This document shows, in pieces, positions 44,032 to 53,011 of a stretch of 64,000 bases of DNA. Positions within the stretch are counted from its first letter, which is position 1. Each line of letters starts with the position of its first letter. The DNA comes from Anaerolineaceae bacterium (GTDB taxonomy: Bacteria; Chloroflexota; Anaerolineae; Aggregatilineales; Phototrophicaceae): positions 124,001-188,000 of the forward strand of contig REDR01000123.1 of the NCBI GenBank assembly GCA_007693385.1, written 5' to 3'. Both the position numbers and the translations under genes were made by a program. The notes under the pieces were generated by a model. That model saw nothing but the letters and a program-made list of their open reading frames with translations, ran no database searches and was not told the DNA's origin.

Positions 44032-45393
44032 ATGTTTAGTTTAGTCCAGAAAAGACGTTACTACTTCATATTCTCCGCTATCATCATGACTCTGGGGATA
44101 GCCGTGATGCTATTCTCGACGATCCAAACCGGCAGTCCCTTCCGTCTGAGCATCGACTTTCAGGGCGGCAGTATCTACGAGTTCCAATTCCTTGAAGATG
44201 GCGCGACGGAAAGTAACATCCGCACGACATTCGCCGAAAATGGATTGGATAACGTGGTCATCCAACGGCTGGGTGGCACGGATGATTCGTTCATCGTGGC
44301 CGGAGATGTGGCCGAATCCGATGTCGTGGCGGCCATCACCGCGCAGACAACAGGCGCGGTCAGCACGCAAGATTTGCCGGATACGATTTACCGCTTCCGC
44401 TTCGATGAGGAGGCGCCCAGCATCACGCAGGTGCGTGACGAATTTCCGGCGAATGTCCTGATACGTGCCCGCGCCGATGCTGACTGGTCGGCGGTTGTGC
44501 CGCCGAATTCACTCGACGATGCCGAAGCCGCCTTCGAAGCGTTAAACGCCATCCAGCCGCTAACATACGAGCAGGTTGAAGGCGCTATCTTCGCGCTAAA
44601 TGTCAGTTCTACCATCTCTGAGGTGGAAGTGCGCGAGACGCTGATCTCCGTCGGCCTGAGCGATGTATACGTTCAACGCCGCCCGTATCGCTGGTCGGTG
44701 CGCGGCGCATTCGCTGACCAGCAGACGAATGATGCGATCCTCGATAATCTGAATACAATTGCTGAGGTTGATCCCAACAGCTTACGCATTTCGACTGTTT
44801 CCGAGACTGTCGGACGTGAGGTGACGCAGGCGGCTTTCTTCGCGGTGGTGATGGCCTGTGCGGTTGTGACCGGCTTCATCGTGATTGCATTCCGTTCCGT
44901 GCCGAGTCCGGTGCGCTATGGCGTGTGTGCGGTGGTTGCGATGCTCCATGATGTGATGATCGTGCTAGGCGTGATGTCGCTGATGGGTATTATCGCCGGA
45001 TGGGAGATTGACGCGCTATTCTTGACGGCGGTCTTGACGGTGGTTGGCTTCTCGGTGCAGGATACCATCGTGATGTTCGACCGCGTGCGCGAGAACATCC
45101 CCAAGCATCTCGGCGAACCTTACGAAGCCATCGTCAACCGTAGTGTATTAGAGACGGTGCATCGCTCGTTTGGCACGCAGTTGAGCACGTTTTTCGTGAT
45201 TATCACGATCTTGTTGTTTGGCGGCGAAACCATTCGACAGTTTATCGCAATTTTGTTTATCGGGCTAGTATCGGGCGCGTACTCGTCGCTATTCACCGCC
45301 GTGCCGCTTCTGGTCGCGTGGGAGAAAGGCGAAATCCCCTTCTTGAAGGGCGATGAAACGATGGTCGCCGCACAAGAAGCCGCTTCCTCGTAA
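44032..45393 (+). CDS. secF: protein translocase subunit SecF, enlarged extracytoplasmic part
   Basis: The 453-residue protein has the SecF core: first helix (FIFSAIIMTLGIAVMLF), D1-like LSIDFQGGSIYEFQF, and the C-terminal helices with LTVVGFSVQDTIVMFDRVRENI and RSVLETVHRSFGTQLST. The usual SecF is about 300 residues; here the region between helices 1 and 2 is about 240 residues instead of about 100. It appears to hold repeated P1-like units (IRTTFAENGLDNVVIQRLGG; VRETLISVGLSDVYVQRRP). GGGAGGACAAG precedes ATG 44032. Confidence 0.94.
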   Translation: MFSLVQKRRYYFIFSAIIMTLGIAVMLFSTIQTGSPFRLSIDFQGGSIYEFQFLEDGATESNIRTTFAENGLDNVVIQRLGGTDDSFIVAGDVAESDVVAAITAQTTGAVSTQDLPDTIYRFRFDEEAPSITQVRDEFPANVLIRARADADWSAVVPPNSLDDAEAAFEALNAIQPLTYEQVEGAIFALNVSSTISEVEVRETLISVGLSDVYVQRRPYRWSVRGAFADQQTNDAILDNLNTIAEVDPNSLRISTVSETVGREVTQAAFFAVVMACAVVTGFIVIAFRSVPSPVRYGVCAVVAMLHDVMIVLGVMSLMGIIAGWEIDALFLTAVLTVVGFSVQDTIVMFDRVRENIPKHLGEPYEAIVNRSVLETVHRSFGTQLSTFFVIITILLFGGETIRQFIAILFIGLVSGAYSSLFTAVPLLVAWEKGEIPFLKGDETMVAAQEAASS

Positions 45394-45429
45394 AGGCAGG
45401 GTAGCGTTAGTAAACAGGCATATACAACG

Positions 45430-45463
45430 GGCGGACGGAACTGATTTTACCGTTCGCCTTTTT
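45430..45463 (+). terminator. terminator after secF
   Basis: A 9-bp stem (45430-45438 with 45450-45458, one G-U) is followed by TTTTT. It overlaps the last codons of the convergent kinase gene. Confidence 0.75.
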
Positions 45464-46706
45464 GATTCGCCTTGTCAAAGGGTAGGGTGAAGAAGAATGT
45501 CGTGCCGACACCCTCTTTGCTCTCTAACCAGATTTGCCCCTGATGTGCTTCGATGATTGTCTTGGTGATGACCAGCCCTAATCCGGTACCGGTGGTTTGA
45601 TCGGCGGTGGATTTATCGCGGAAGAACTTCTGGAAGATGTGCTTTTGACTTTCCGGTGATAGACCGTAGCCGGTATCCTGCACACCGACCTGTATCACCG
45701 GCTGGTCATCACTATTGCGCGTCAGGCTGGTATGCAGGCGCACACGACCATCCGGACGATTATATTTGATGGCATTGGTCAGCAGATTCAATAACACCTG
45801 CTTGATCTTCCCGCGATCCGCTTTAATCATCAGCGTGGCGGACTCCACGTTGAACGTCACCCGCTTCTCGTTCGACTGCGGCTTGACGATCTGCACGCTT
45901 TCGCGCAGTAGTTCGGCCATGTCGAAAACGGTCAACTCAAGGTTGGTGCGTCCGGTCTGCATCTGGGCGAGATCAAGGAAGTCGGTTGTCAAGCGCATCA
46001 GGCGATTCGTCTCGTCCTGCATAGTCAAAACCAGATCATCGCGTTTATCGGTGGGCATGTCAGGGCGCAACAAGAGCGATGTGGTCGCTTTGAGCGATAA
46101 AAGCGGTGTGCGTAGCTCGTGTACCATTTCCGCTATAAAATCGCTCTGACGGAACAGACGGGCGTTCTCGATGGCAATGGCGGCTTGACTGGCGAGTGTC
46201 GTCAGGATGTTGATGTCGAATCCGGTGAAGCGGGCATTATTGCGCTTATTGACCGCTTGCACGACGCCGATGATCTTCTTGTGTGTACGCATCGGCACGC
46301 CTAGAATATTGCGCGTCTTGAATTCGATTGTCTCGTCAACAGTCTGAAAGTGTGTCGGCTCGCGGGTGACATCGTGAATGACGCGGGGTTCGCCGTGCTT
46401 GGCGATCCATCCGGCGATGCTACCCTGCATCGGCACGATGATATTTTCCATCTCTTGCGGGTCGAGATTGGATGACGCCTCAAAGTGCAGTTCCCCGGTG
46501 CCGGGGTCGATCAGCATGATTGAAGCGGCTTCCGCATCGATCAACTCGGTAGCGGCGGCGACGATCTGCCGTAGCAGTTGCGCGTGGTCGAATGTCGAGT
46601 TTAGCTGTTTGCTGATCTCGATTAAGCGCTCATAATATGTCACCAGCACATCAGAACTGAGGCCGGATAATTCTTGTGTAGACCGTTGTCTGTGTTTATC
46701 CGTCAT
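45447..46706 (-). CDS. GAF-domain sensor histidine kinase
   Basis: A 419-residue cytoplasmic kinase: N-terminal coil, GAF domain (about 40-185, with AASIMLIDPGTGELHFEAS and LGVPMRTHKKIIGVVQAVNK), a HisKA dimerisation helix with the phosphoacceptor in FIAEMVHELRTPLLS, and the HATPase domain with N box (LLNLLTNAIKY), DTGYGLSP and TGTGLGLVITK. No membrane segment. Its ATG overlaps the Sir2 stop as ATGA. Its input ligand cannot be told from sequence. Confidence 0.92.
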   Translation of the reverse strand: MTDKHRQRSTQELSGLSSDVLVTYYERLIEISKQLNSTFDHAQLLRQIVAAATELIDAEAASIMLIDPGTGELHFEASSNLDPQEMENIIVPMQGSIAGWIAKHGEPRVIHDVTREPTHFQTVDETIEFKTRNILGVPMRTHKKIIGVVQAVNKRNNARFTGFDINILTTLASQAAIAIENARLFRQSDFIAEMVHELRTPLLSLKATTSLLLRPDMPTDKRDDLVLTMQDETNRLMRLTTDFLDLAQMQTGRTNLELTVFDMAELLRESVQIVKPQSNEKRVTFNVESATLMIKADRGKIKQVLLNLLTNAIKYNRPDGRVRLHTSLTRNSDDQPVIQVGVQDTGYGLSPESQKHIFQKFFRDKSTADQTTGTGLGLVITKTIIEAHQGQIWLESKEGVGTTFFFTLPFDKANQKGER

Positions 46707-47479
46707 TCTGATTTCTCCACATAGCGGATAATTTCCGGCAAGATATGCGCCGCACGACCATGTATGACCACATCAGCGTAGCGATCGGCGGGCGTCGGCT
46801 CAAGATTAACGATGATTAACTTCGCGCCGGTACGATGTGCCAGCAACGGGATACCATCAGCAGGGGCGACTTCTAGCGATGAACCGACGACCACCATCAC
46901 ATCACAATCACGGGCGGCGTCCTGTGCGCCCTGTAATTCGCGGAACGGCAGTTGTTCGCCGAACAGGATAACATTAGGCTTTAGTATGCCACTGCCGCAT
47001 TGCGGACAACGTGGCACCTGACCATCCGACAAGAACTGGCGCATAACATTCTCGCCGTCACATACTGCAAAACAGTGAATACAGGTCGCCTGTCGCATGT
47101 GGCCGTGTAGCTCGAATATTTGCCGGTGTCCGGCGCGGGAGTGTAGCATGTCGATGTTTTGGGTGATGACCGAACGCAAATGACCGGCGGTTTCCAGATC
47201 GGCCAGCGCGTGATGGGCGGCGTTCGGCTCGGCACTCAACATCAATTCAGAAAGCGGGCGCACCCAATCATAAAACGCTTGCGGGTCGTGTCGGAAGCCG
47301 TATATGCTGGCGACTTTCAATGGGTCAACATCGCGCCAGACGCCAGAATTTTGACTGCGAAAGTCCGGAATTCCGGAATCGGTACTGATGCCTGCCCCTG
47401 TGAAAGCGACCAGATGCCGACTCTCACCGATAATCGTGGCGGCTTGTCGTATTCTTTCGCAGACATCCTCATTCAGCAT
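46703..47479 (-). CDS. Sir2-family NAD-dependent protein deacylase
   Basis: A 258-residue sirtuin: NAD motif GAGISTDSGIPDFRS, TQNIDMLH, catalytic His in ELHGHM, zinc site CIHC and CPQCG, then PNVILFGEQLP and VVGSSLEVAPADG. It should remove acyl groups from lysines using NAD. The class III residues Tyr and Arg of bacterial desuccinylases are not clearly seen after the ISTDSGIPDFR segment, so deacetylase is the default. The gene overlaps both neighbours (CpaE-like upstream by 1 base, kinase downstream by 4), implying translational coupling. Confidence 0.93.
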   Translation of the reverse strand: MLNEDVCERIRQAATIIGESRHLVAFTGAGISTDSGIPDFRSQNSGVWRDVDPLKVASIYGFRHDPQAFYDWVRPLSELMLSAEPNAAHHALADLETAGHLRSVITQNIDMLHSRAGHRQIFELHGHMRQATCIHCFAVCDGENVMRQFLSDGQVPRCPQCGSGILKPNVILFGEQLPFRELQGAQDAARDCDVMVVVGSSLEVAPADGIPLLAHRTGAKLIIVNLEPTPADRYADVVIHGRAAHILPEIIRYVEKSE

Positions 47480-48609
47480 TAGTCTTCTATCGCAACATCT
47501 TCAGCGAGTTTACTGATCTGGCTAGTGACGATGGCGTTCGGTTGATAGGCGACGATGGGGACGCCTTCCTCCATCGCTTGATAGGCGAGATCGGGCGCGG
47601 CGGCGATGATGGCTCGAATTTCGTGCTTCAGCACCTGCTCGACTTCGTTCCATGGCGGTTGCTGGCTGATCTGCGAACGGTTGATGACCACCAGATGCAC
47701 ACGCTCCGGCTTCTCGGTTTTCAATTCGTTGAGCAAATCCCGCGCCATTGAGAGCGTCACGCCGGATGAATCGACGACCAGAATGATCTGATCCATCATC
47801 GGATGCACGCGGGTGACGACTGGAGACAGGCCACTACCGAGATCAAATATCGACGGTTTCCCCATGCGTTTCATGGCGGCGACAACCGCCTGTGCCGATT
47901 CTACCGAGAAGCTGAGCAATTGCTCACGGGGGTTACTGGACGACAACAGCGCTTTGATGCCAGTCTGATGCGTGATGAGTTCCCGCGTGATCGCGTCCGG
48001 CGTGATTTCGCTGGCTAGCCTGCTGAGGATATTGCCCATCCCTGACGACTTCTCCAGCCCGAGAAATAGCCCCATGCTACCCTGACCGAGCCGAAAATCG
48101 GCGATCATTGGCTGGCGATTCATACCGATCAACGCGGCGGCCAGATTGATGACCAGCGTAGACGTGCCCAGCCCGCCTTTAGCCCCGATGACGCCAATCG
48201 CCATGCCGCCCTCAGTCTGTGATCCGCCGGAACGGGAGCGATTGCGCTGTAACATCGTGCGGACGCGAGAGGCCAACTCGGTGGGGTGGGTGGGCTTGGT
48301 CAGGTAATCGTCCGCGCCCGCCTCAAACCCGGCCACCTTGTCATCAATCAATGTCTTGGCGGTGAACATAATGATCGGGATGTCGCGTGTTTTATCATTG
48401 GCACGCAGGCGACGGCAGACTTCATAGCCGTTCATATCAGGCATCATCACATCAAGGATGATGAGATCGGGGCGTTCGGCTAACGCCTTAGCGATAGCTT
48501 GATTGCCAGCATTGGCCGCACTCACTTCGTAGCCGTTACGCTGAAGCATCAAACCGATTAGTTTTAGACTATCAATATCGTCATCGACGATCAAAATTTT
48601 CTGTGACAT
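47479..48609 (-). CDS. response regulator fused to CpaE/MinD-like ATPase
   Basis: A 376-residue protein. Residues 1-122 are a CheY-like receiver (ILIVDDD; phospho-Asp in LIILDVMMPD; Lys in YLTKP). Residues about 135-376 are a MinD/ParA-type domain with a deviant Walker A (GAKGGLGTSTLVIN) and VVDSSGVTLSMARDLLNEL, close to CpaE-type proteins that position pili or polar complexes. No pilus genes are in the window. ATG 48609 is the family start; the longer reading to 48681 is leader sequence. First gene of the CpaE-sir2-kinase operon, divergent from the next kinase. Confidence 0.87.
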   Translation of the reverse strand: MSQKILIVDDDIDSLKLIGLMLQRNGYEVSAANAGNQAIAKALAERPDLIILDVMMPDMNGYEVCRRLRANDKTRDIPIIMFTAKTLIDDKVAGFEAGADDYLTKPTHPTELASRVRTMLQRNRSRSGGSQTEGGMAIGVIGAKGGLGTSTLVINLAAALIGMNRQPMIADFRLGQGSMGLFLGLEKSSGMGNILSRLASEITPDAITRELITHQTGIKALLSSSNPREQLLSFSVESAQAVVAAMKRMGKPSIFDLGSGLSPVVTRVHPMMDQIILVVDSSGVTLSMARDLLNELKTEKPERVHLVVINRSQISQQPPWNEVEQVLKHEIRAIIAAAPDLAYQAMEEGVPIVAYQPNAIVTSQISKLAEDVAIED

Positions 48610-48712
48610 AGCGACTTTGTAAACCGTATTGTAAGAGACGTTAATTGACGAGAGTCTAGCATGAAAGAAAACACCGCGCAAGAAGCCCCGCGTTTGGATT
48701 TGCTAACTGAAC

Positions 48713-48741
48713 TTGCCCGCATCATTTCCCCCGTTTATAAT
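48713..48741 (+). promoter_or_regulatory. promoter of the second histidine kinase
   Basis: TTGCCC (48713-48718), 17-base spacer, TATAAT (48736-48741). Expected leader is about 35 bases before ATG 48782. Confidence 0.65.
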
Positions 48742-48781
48742 CGCAAGCAAGGGAAGTACATGCAAAGCGAGGCTTTTGTCG

Positions 48782-49945
48782 ATGTCGCAAACCCAGAATG
48801 AGCAAACTCTCCTGCGCGATTTACTGCGTGTGATGGCGGCTACGCCGGATTCTCACGCCTGTTACGCGCATATACTACAGGGCGCTATACAGCTGACGGG
48901 CGCTGATGGCGCGTTCGTCTTTTTGTTCGCGGAGCCGGAACTGAAGGTCTTACAAAACATAGAAGATGCACAGTTTCCGGATGCGTCCACTTTGAAGCCT
49001 GTCGCTAATGGACTGGTGGCGGGTATGAACGTCAATCCGGCAGGTTGCGGCGCAATCTGGCCGCATTGTGTCGTCGCGCCACTGCTTATCGGCGGGGAGC
49101 GCGTCGGCATGTGGGGGCTAGTCTTTGATATTCTGCCGCAATCTGATCGATTATCCGCCGAACAGCTAGACACGTTGACTGACGCTATCATCATCATTAC
49201 GCGGAGTGTCCGCGCTGATGCGCGACATGAGAAGCTCGGGCGCAATCAAAGCGAATTCATGCGTATCGTCGCGCATGATTTACGCTCGCCGTTGACGTAC
49301 ATTCAAGGCTTCGGCAGTATGTTGAGCATGGTTGGCGACTTGAACGATCAGCAATTTTACTATGTCGATAAAATCATGTCCGGGATCACACAGATGACCG
49401 GACTGATTGACAATATACAGGATGCCGGACGCTTTGATCCGGAAACCGGCTTTTATGAGATGCAAAGGGCGCCTTGCGATCTATCAGAAGTGGTTGGTCG
49501 CATCGTGGAAAGTCATCTACTACCGGCTGAAAAGCAGGAACTCATCATTCGTAAGCACATCGCGGACGACATCCCGATCATCAACGTGGATGCGACGATG
49601 ATCGAACGTGCCATCACTAATCTGGTCGATAACGCCATCAAGTACACCCCAAACGGGCGCGATGTGACGGTAACGGTATACCGTGAAGATGACCACATCA
49701 TGATTAGGGTGCAGGATAGCGGGCTAGGCATCAGTCCGGAGAATCAAAAGATGTTGTTCGAGCGTCACGTTCGCATCTCGCGTCAGGAACACAAGCGCGT
49801 CAAAGGTAGCGGGCTAGGGTTGTTCATCGTGCGTAGTGTAGCGCGACGGCATGGCGGCGATGCGTGGGTAGAGAGTGACGAAGGCAATGGAAGCGCCTTT
49901 TTCATCAGCATCCCGTTAATTGAGTCTAACTTATTGGTCAGCTAG
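48782..49945 (+). CDS. GAF-like sensor histidine kinase
   Basis: A 387-residue cytoplasmic kinase. Residues about 10-145 resemble a GAF domain (HILQGAIQLTGADGAFVFLF). A HisKA helix carries the phosphoacceptor in FMRIVAHDLRSPLTYIQGFGSML, followed by HATPase motifs (ITNLVDNAIKYTPNG, VQDSGLGISPENQ, KGSGLGLFIVRSVARRHGG). No membrane helix. ATG 48782 (MSQTQNEQ) lies downstream of a good promoter; the longer reading starts inside that promoter. The divergent response regulator at 47479-48609 is an obvious candidate partner, unproven. Confidence 0.9.
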   Translation: MSQTQNEQTLLRDLLRVMAATPDSHACYAHILQGAIQLTGADGAFVFLFAEPELKVLQNIEDAQFPDASTLKPVANGLVAGMNVNPAGCGAIWPHCVVAPLLIGGERVGMWGLVFDILPQSDRLSAEQLDTLTDAIIIITRSVRADARHEKLGRNQSEFMRIVAHDLRSPLTYIQGFGSMLSMVGDLNDQQFYYVDKIMSGITQMTGLIDNIQDAGRFDPETGFYEMQRAPCDLSEVVGRIVESHLLPAEKQELIIRKHIADDIPIINVDATMIERAITNLVDNAIKYTPNGRDVTVTVYREDDHIMIRVQDSGLGISPENQKMLFERHVRISRQEHKRVKGSGLGLFIVRSVARRHGGDAWVESDEGNGSAFFISIPLIESNLLVS

Positions 49946-50026
49946 ATTATTTTTGCTTTTTGTACATTTTAACAACGCGCCCCGCGCTCGTCGTGCGAAG
50001 CGTATCTTTAGAGGTCTTTTGTCGAT

Positions 50027-51787
50027 ATGTCTATTCAGCTACTACCGGATGTCTTGATCGCGCAGATCGCGGCGGGGGAAGTCGTCGAGCGTCCGGCGTC
50101 GGTTGTTAAAGAACTGGTCGAGAACGCGCTGGATGCAGGAGCGGGTAGCGTGCATATCAGCGTGAAGGGTGGTGGGCGGACTCTGATTCGCATCAGCGAT
50201 GACGGACACGGCATCATGGCGGAGCAGGTCGAGCTGGCTTTCGCCCGTCATGCCACCAGCAAGATCAACACCATAGACGATCTACAGCGCATCATGACGC
50301 TAGGATTTCGCGGCGAGGCGCTATCGAGCATCGCATCAGTCAGCCGCACGACAATCACCACACGTCACCGCGAACAGCAAACCGGCACACAATTACGCAT
50401 CGAAGGCGGCGTCGTAGCGCATCAGCAAGCCATCGGTGCGCCTGCAGGCACAATGATAACCGTCGAGAACCTGTTCTACAATACGCCCGCCCGTCTGAAA
50501 TTCCTCAAGACGGAAAACACCGAAAAACGCCACATCACAGCGCTTATCACGCGCTACGCGATGGCCTATCCGCATGTGCGCTTCACACTGGAGCAAGAAG
50601 GACGCGAGGCCATCCGCACGACGGGAAGCGGCGAATTGTCCGACGTGATCGTGCAGGTGTTGGGGCTGGATAATTTCAAGCATTTATTACCCGTCGAGGC
50701 CGAGAATAGCGGCCCGCCAGCAGTAGCGGTGCATGGTTACACCGGATCGGCGCAGTTACACCGCGCTGATCGTGGACAGATCACATTGTTTGTCAATGGA
50801 CGCTGGATTAGCGACAGCAAATTATTATATGCAGTGGTGCAGGCGTATCAAGGCATTCTGCGCGATGGACGCTATCCGGTAGCGGTATTGATGGTAGAGA
50901 TTAGCCCGGACGAAGTAGACGTGAACGTGCATCCGACAAAGGCCGAAGTGCGCTTTCGTGATGCGAACGCGGTCTTTAAGACGATCCAGCGTGGCGTGCG
51001 TTCCGCGATTATCGCTTCCGGCCAGCGCCCCGATATTGCACGCTCTTCTGAAGTCCGCCATGCGAACGACTGGGGGCAATCGTCGGGCTGGCGCGAACCA
51101 ACGCGCGGCGTTTCTCAGCCGGAAATCGGCTTGCAGGTGCAAGACGACGGGCGCTTGCCGCAACCTTACATCAATCGCAACACCTACTCAGAAGAAGAGG
51201 TTGCGGTGCCGGATGGGGTGGGGCAACCCGTCCGCCCGCGAACACTGCCGCCGTTGCGCGTGGTGGGGCAGGTAGCGGCCACCTACATCATCGCGGAAGG
51301 CCCGGCAGGGCTTTACTTGATCGACCAGCACGCCGCCCATCAGCGCGTGCTATACGAACAATTGGTTGATGCTGATTTTAATATGTCGGCACTCCCCACG
51401 CCGCAGACGGTTGAATTAACGCCGACACAAGCCCGTTTGATTGATGCTCAGATGGATGTGCTCAACGATAATGGGTGTGAAATCGCACCATTTGGCGGCC
51501 ACACATTTCAGGTGCGGGCTGTGCCGGAGATGGCCTTAACTGCCGATCCGCACGACCTTCTGCGTGCCATCGCGGAAGATATGCGCCAGCGCCCCCCACT
51601 GGAAGCCGTGCGCCTGTGCATCAGTGGTTACGGCGCGGTCAAAGCCGGACAGACACTATCACAGGATGATATGCAGGCTATCGTGCGACGATTAGAACGG
51701 GCGCGTGAGCCACTTAAAGACCCGCTTGATCGCCCAACACTGCTACACATGACGGGCGATCAACTAGCGCGGCAATTTGGCCGTTAG
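50027..51787 (+). CDS. mutL: DNA mismatch repair protein MutL with degenerate nuclease motifs
   Basis: GHKL ATPase that couples MutS to later repair steps. The 586-residue protein has the N-terminal motifs IAAGEVVERPASVVKELVENALDAG, DDGHGI and TLGFRGEALSSI, then a variable linker (about 330-400) and the dimerisation domain from about 405. In the C-terminal domain the nuclease motif is DQHAAHQRVLYE (Asp433): the first Glu of DQHAxxExxxxE is Gln. The CPHGRP-type zinc motif is reduced to DPLDRP (Asp568), and ACHxSVKAG reads ISGYGAVKAG. These changes suggest loss of metal binding. AGAGG precedes ATG 50027. Confidence 0.92.
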   Translation: MSIQLLPDVLIAQIAAGEVVERPASVVKELVENALDAGAGSVHISVKGGGRTLIRISDDGHGIMAEQVELAFARHATSKINTIDDLQRIMTLGFRGEALSSIASVSRTTITTRHREQQTGTQLRIEGGVVAHQQAIGAPAGTMITVENLFYNTPARLKFLKTENTEKRHITALITRYAMAYPHVRFTLEQEGREAIRTTGSGELSDVIVQVLGLDNFKHLLPVEAENSGPPAVAVHGYTGSAQLHRADRGQITLFVNGRWISDSKLLYAVVQAYQGILRDGRYPVAVLMVEISPDEVDVNVHPTKAEVRFRDANAVFKTIQRGVRSAIIASGQRPDIARSSEVRHANDWGQSSGWREPTRGVSQPEIGLQVQDDGRLPQPYINRNTYSEEEVAVPDGVGQPVRPRTLPPLRVVGQVAATYIIAEGPAGLYLIDQHAAHQRVLYEQLVDADFNMSALPTPQTVELTPTQARLIDAQMDVLNDNGCEIAPFGGHTFQVRAVPEMALTADPHDLLRAIAEDMRQRPPLEAVRLCISGYGAVKAGQTLSQDDMQAIVRRLERAREPLKDPLDRPTLLHMTGDQLARQFGR

Positions 51788-53010
51788 CGGCTGTTCCAAC
51801 CGAAGCGATTCAGCGGCGCATCGCCTGCAATGGGGCGGAAATCACCGGTCTCGGTTATCGTGCCAATCGTCACCGACCACTCGATGTCATGCCGTTCACC
51901 GGAATCCGGTATCAATTCAACGGGCAACAGCAGGTTCGTGCTACGTGTCGCACCCTGCCACACGCTACCCGCCGTCAGGTCGCGCACCGTGACGATATAA
52001 TACTCATCCGGCTTTAATACACTGACACCTACCCACGACAATCTGACCCGTCCGGTAGTCGTCGCGCCCTGCGGTGGCGATACGATAATCGGCGGGGCAT
52101 AAGTCGGCGTCGGGGTAGCCGTCTCGTCACCGATGGGGGTTGGTGTTGCGGTTGGCGGCGGCAGGCGACGCAAGACGTTCACCCATTGCCCGGCGCCGAT
52201 ATTGGGCGCACAATTCGGGCCGCCGCCAACCTGCTCAAAATTGCATCCGGCGAAGGAAATGTCGGCGTTATACTGTGCGAAAAGCGCCAGCGTCAACCCA
52301 TCAATGCGCTGAACCAGACCGATAACCGTCTGACCGGCTTGAATCTGATACGGCACGACTTCATAGCCACGCGGAATGAAAGCGCGGTCACGCATACGGA
52401 TATCCGGTATATTCTGCGCGGGGACGGCCTCTTCATCCGCCTGCGCAACGATTTCTTCCGGCTCGTCAGGCTCGCTTTCTTCCGGTTCTGGCGGCGCTTC
52501 TAACGACTGTGGATCAGCCGTCGGGCGCGGTATCAAGATGGTATCGCCAACCGGCAAGAAGTCAGCGTTGGGCAAATTGGCATTGATCCGCACGATTTCT
52601 GGAATCACGTCCAGCGTGCGATAATTAAACGGTGGGCGCTGGATAATTTCGATCAACGTCTCGTTCGGCTGAACGACATATTCCCACGGCCCCAGCTCTT
52701 CAGTCGGTGGTACAATCTCCGTCGGCGCGTCGGTAGGTGGCGGCGGTGGCGTAGGGGTCGGTTGTACCGCGACTTCGGTTGGTTCAGGGCTAGGAGTCAG
52801 CGATGGCGTGCTGGTGACGGTAGTCGTCGCGCTCGGCTGAGGCGTATCCGTGAAGGCCGGTGTGTCGGTAATCTCCGGCAGGGGCACAACCGGCTCGTCG
52901 ATGATGACTTCCGGCGTCAGTGTGACTTCTTCCTGCGCGTCGAAGTTGCACGCGCTCAACGTCAGGCCGCCGATTATGATAAGGCTGATGGTCAGTTTTC
53001 GTATCATCAT
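51784..53010 (-). CDS. LysM lipoprotein with C-terminal Fn3-like domain
   Basis: A 408-residue predicted lipoprotein: signal with lipobox LSAC (Cys21). A long Thr/Pro-rich linker (about 30-105) is followed by a LysM-like domain (YVVQPNETLIEIIQRPPFN), an acidic linker, a second LysM-like domain with a Cys pair (YQIQAGQTVIGLVQRIDG; GCNFEQVGGGPNCAP), and a final beta domain (IIVSPPQGATTTGRVRLSWVGV). It is likely anchored outside the membrane and bound to cell wall. It shares its layout with the next gene. Its stop overlaps the mutL stop on the other strand. Confidence 0.8.
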   Translation of the reverse strand: MMIRKLTISLIIIGGLTLSACNFDAQEEVTLTPEVIIDEPVVPLPEITDTPAFTDTPQPSATTTVTSTPSLTPSPEPTEVAVQPTPTPPPPPTDAPTEIVPPTEELGPWEYVVQPNETLIEIIQRPPFNYRTLDVIPEIVRINANLPNADFLPVGDTILIPRPTADPQSLEAPPEPEESEPDEPEEIVAQADEEAVPAQNIPDIRMRDRAFIPRGYEVVPYQIQAGQTVIGLVQRIDGLTLALFAQYNADISFAGCNFEQVGGGPNCAPNIGAGQWVNVLRRLPPPTATPTPIGDETATPTPTYAPPIIVSPPQGATTTGRVRLSWVGVSVLKPDEYYIVTVRDLTAGSVWQGATRSTNLLLPVELIPDSGERHDIEWSVTIGTITETGDFRPIAGDAPLNRFGWNSR

Positions 53011-53011
53011 G

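Noticed and set aside
48661-48801. Small open frame of about 46 codons before the second kinase
   Set aside because: It starts upstream of the predicted promoter, overlaps the kinase start and has no ribosome site or recognisable features.
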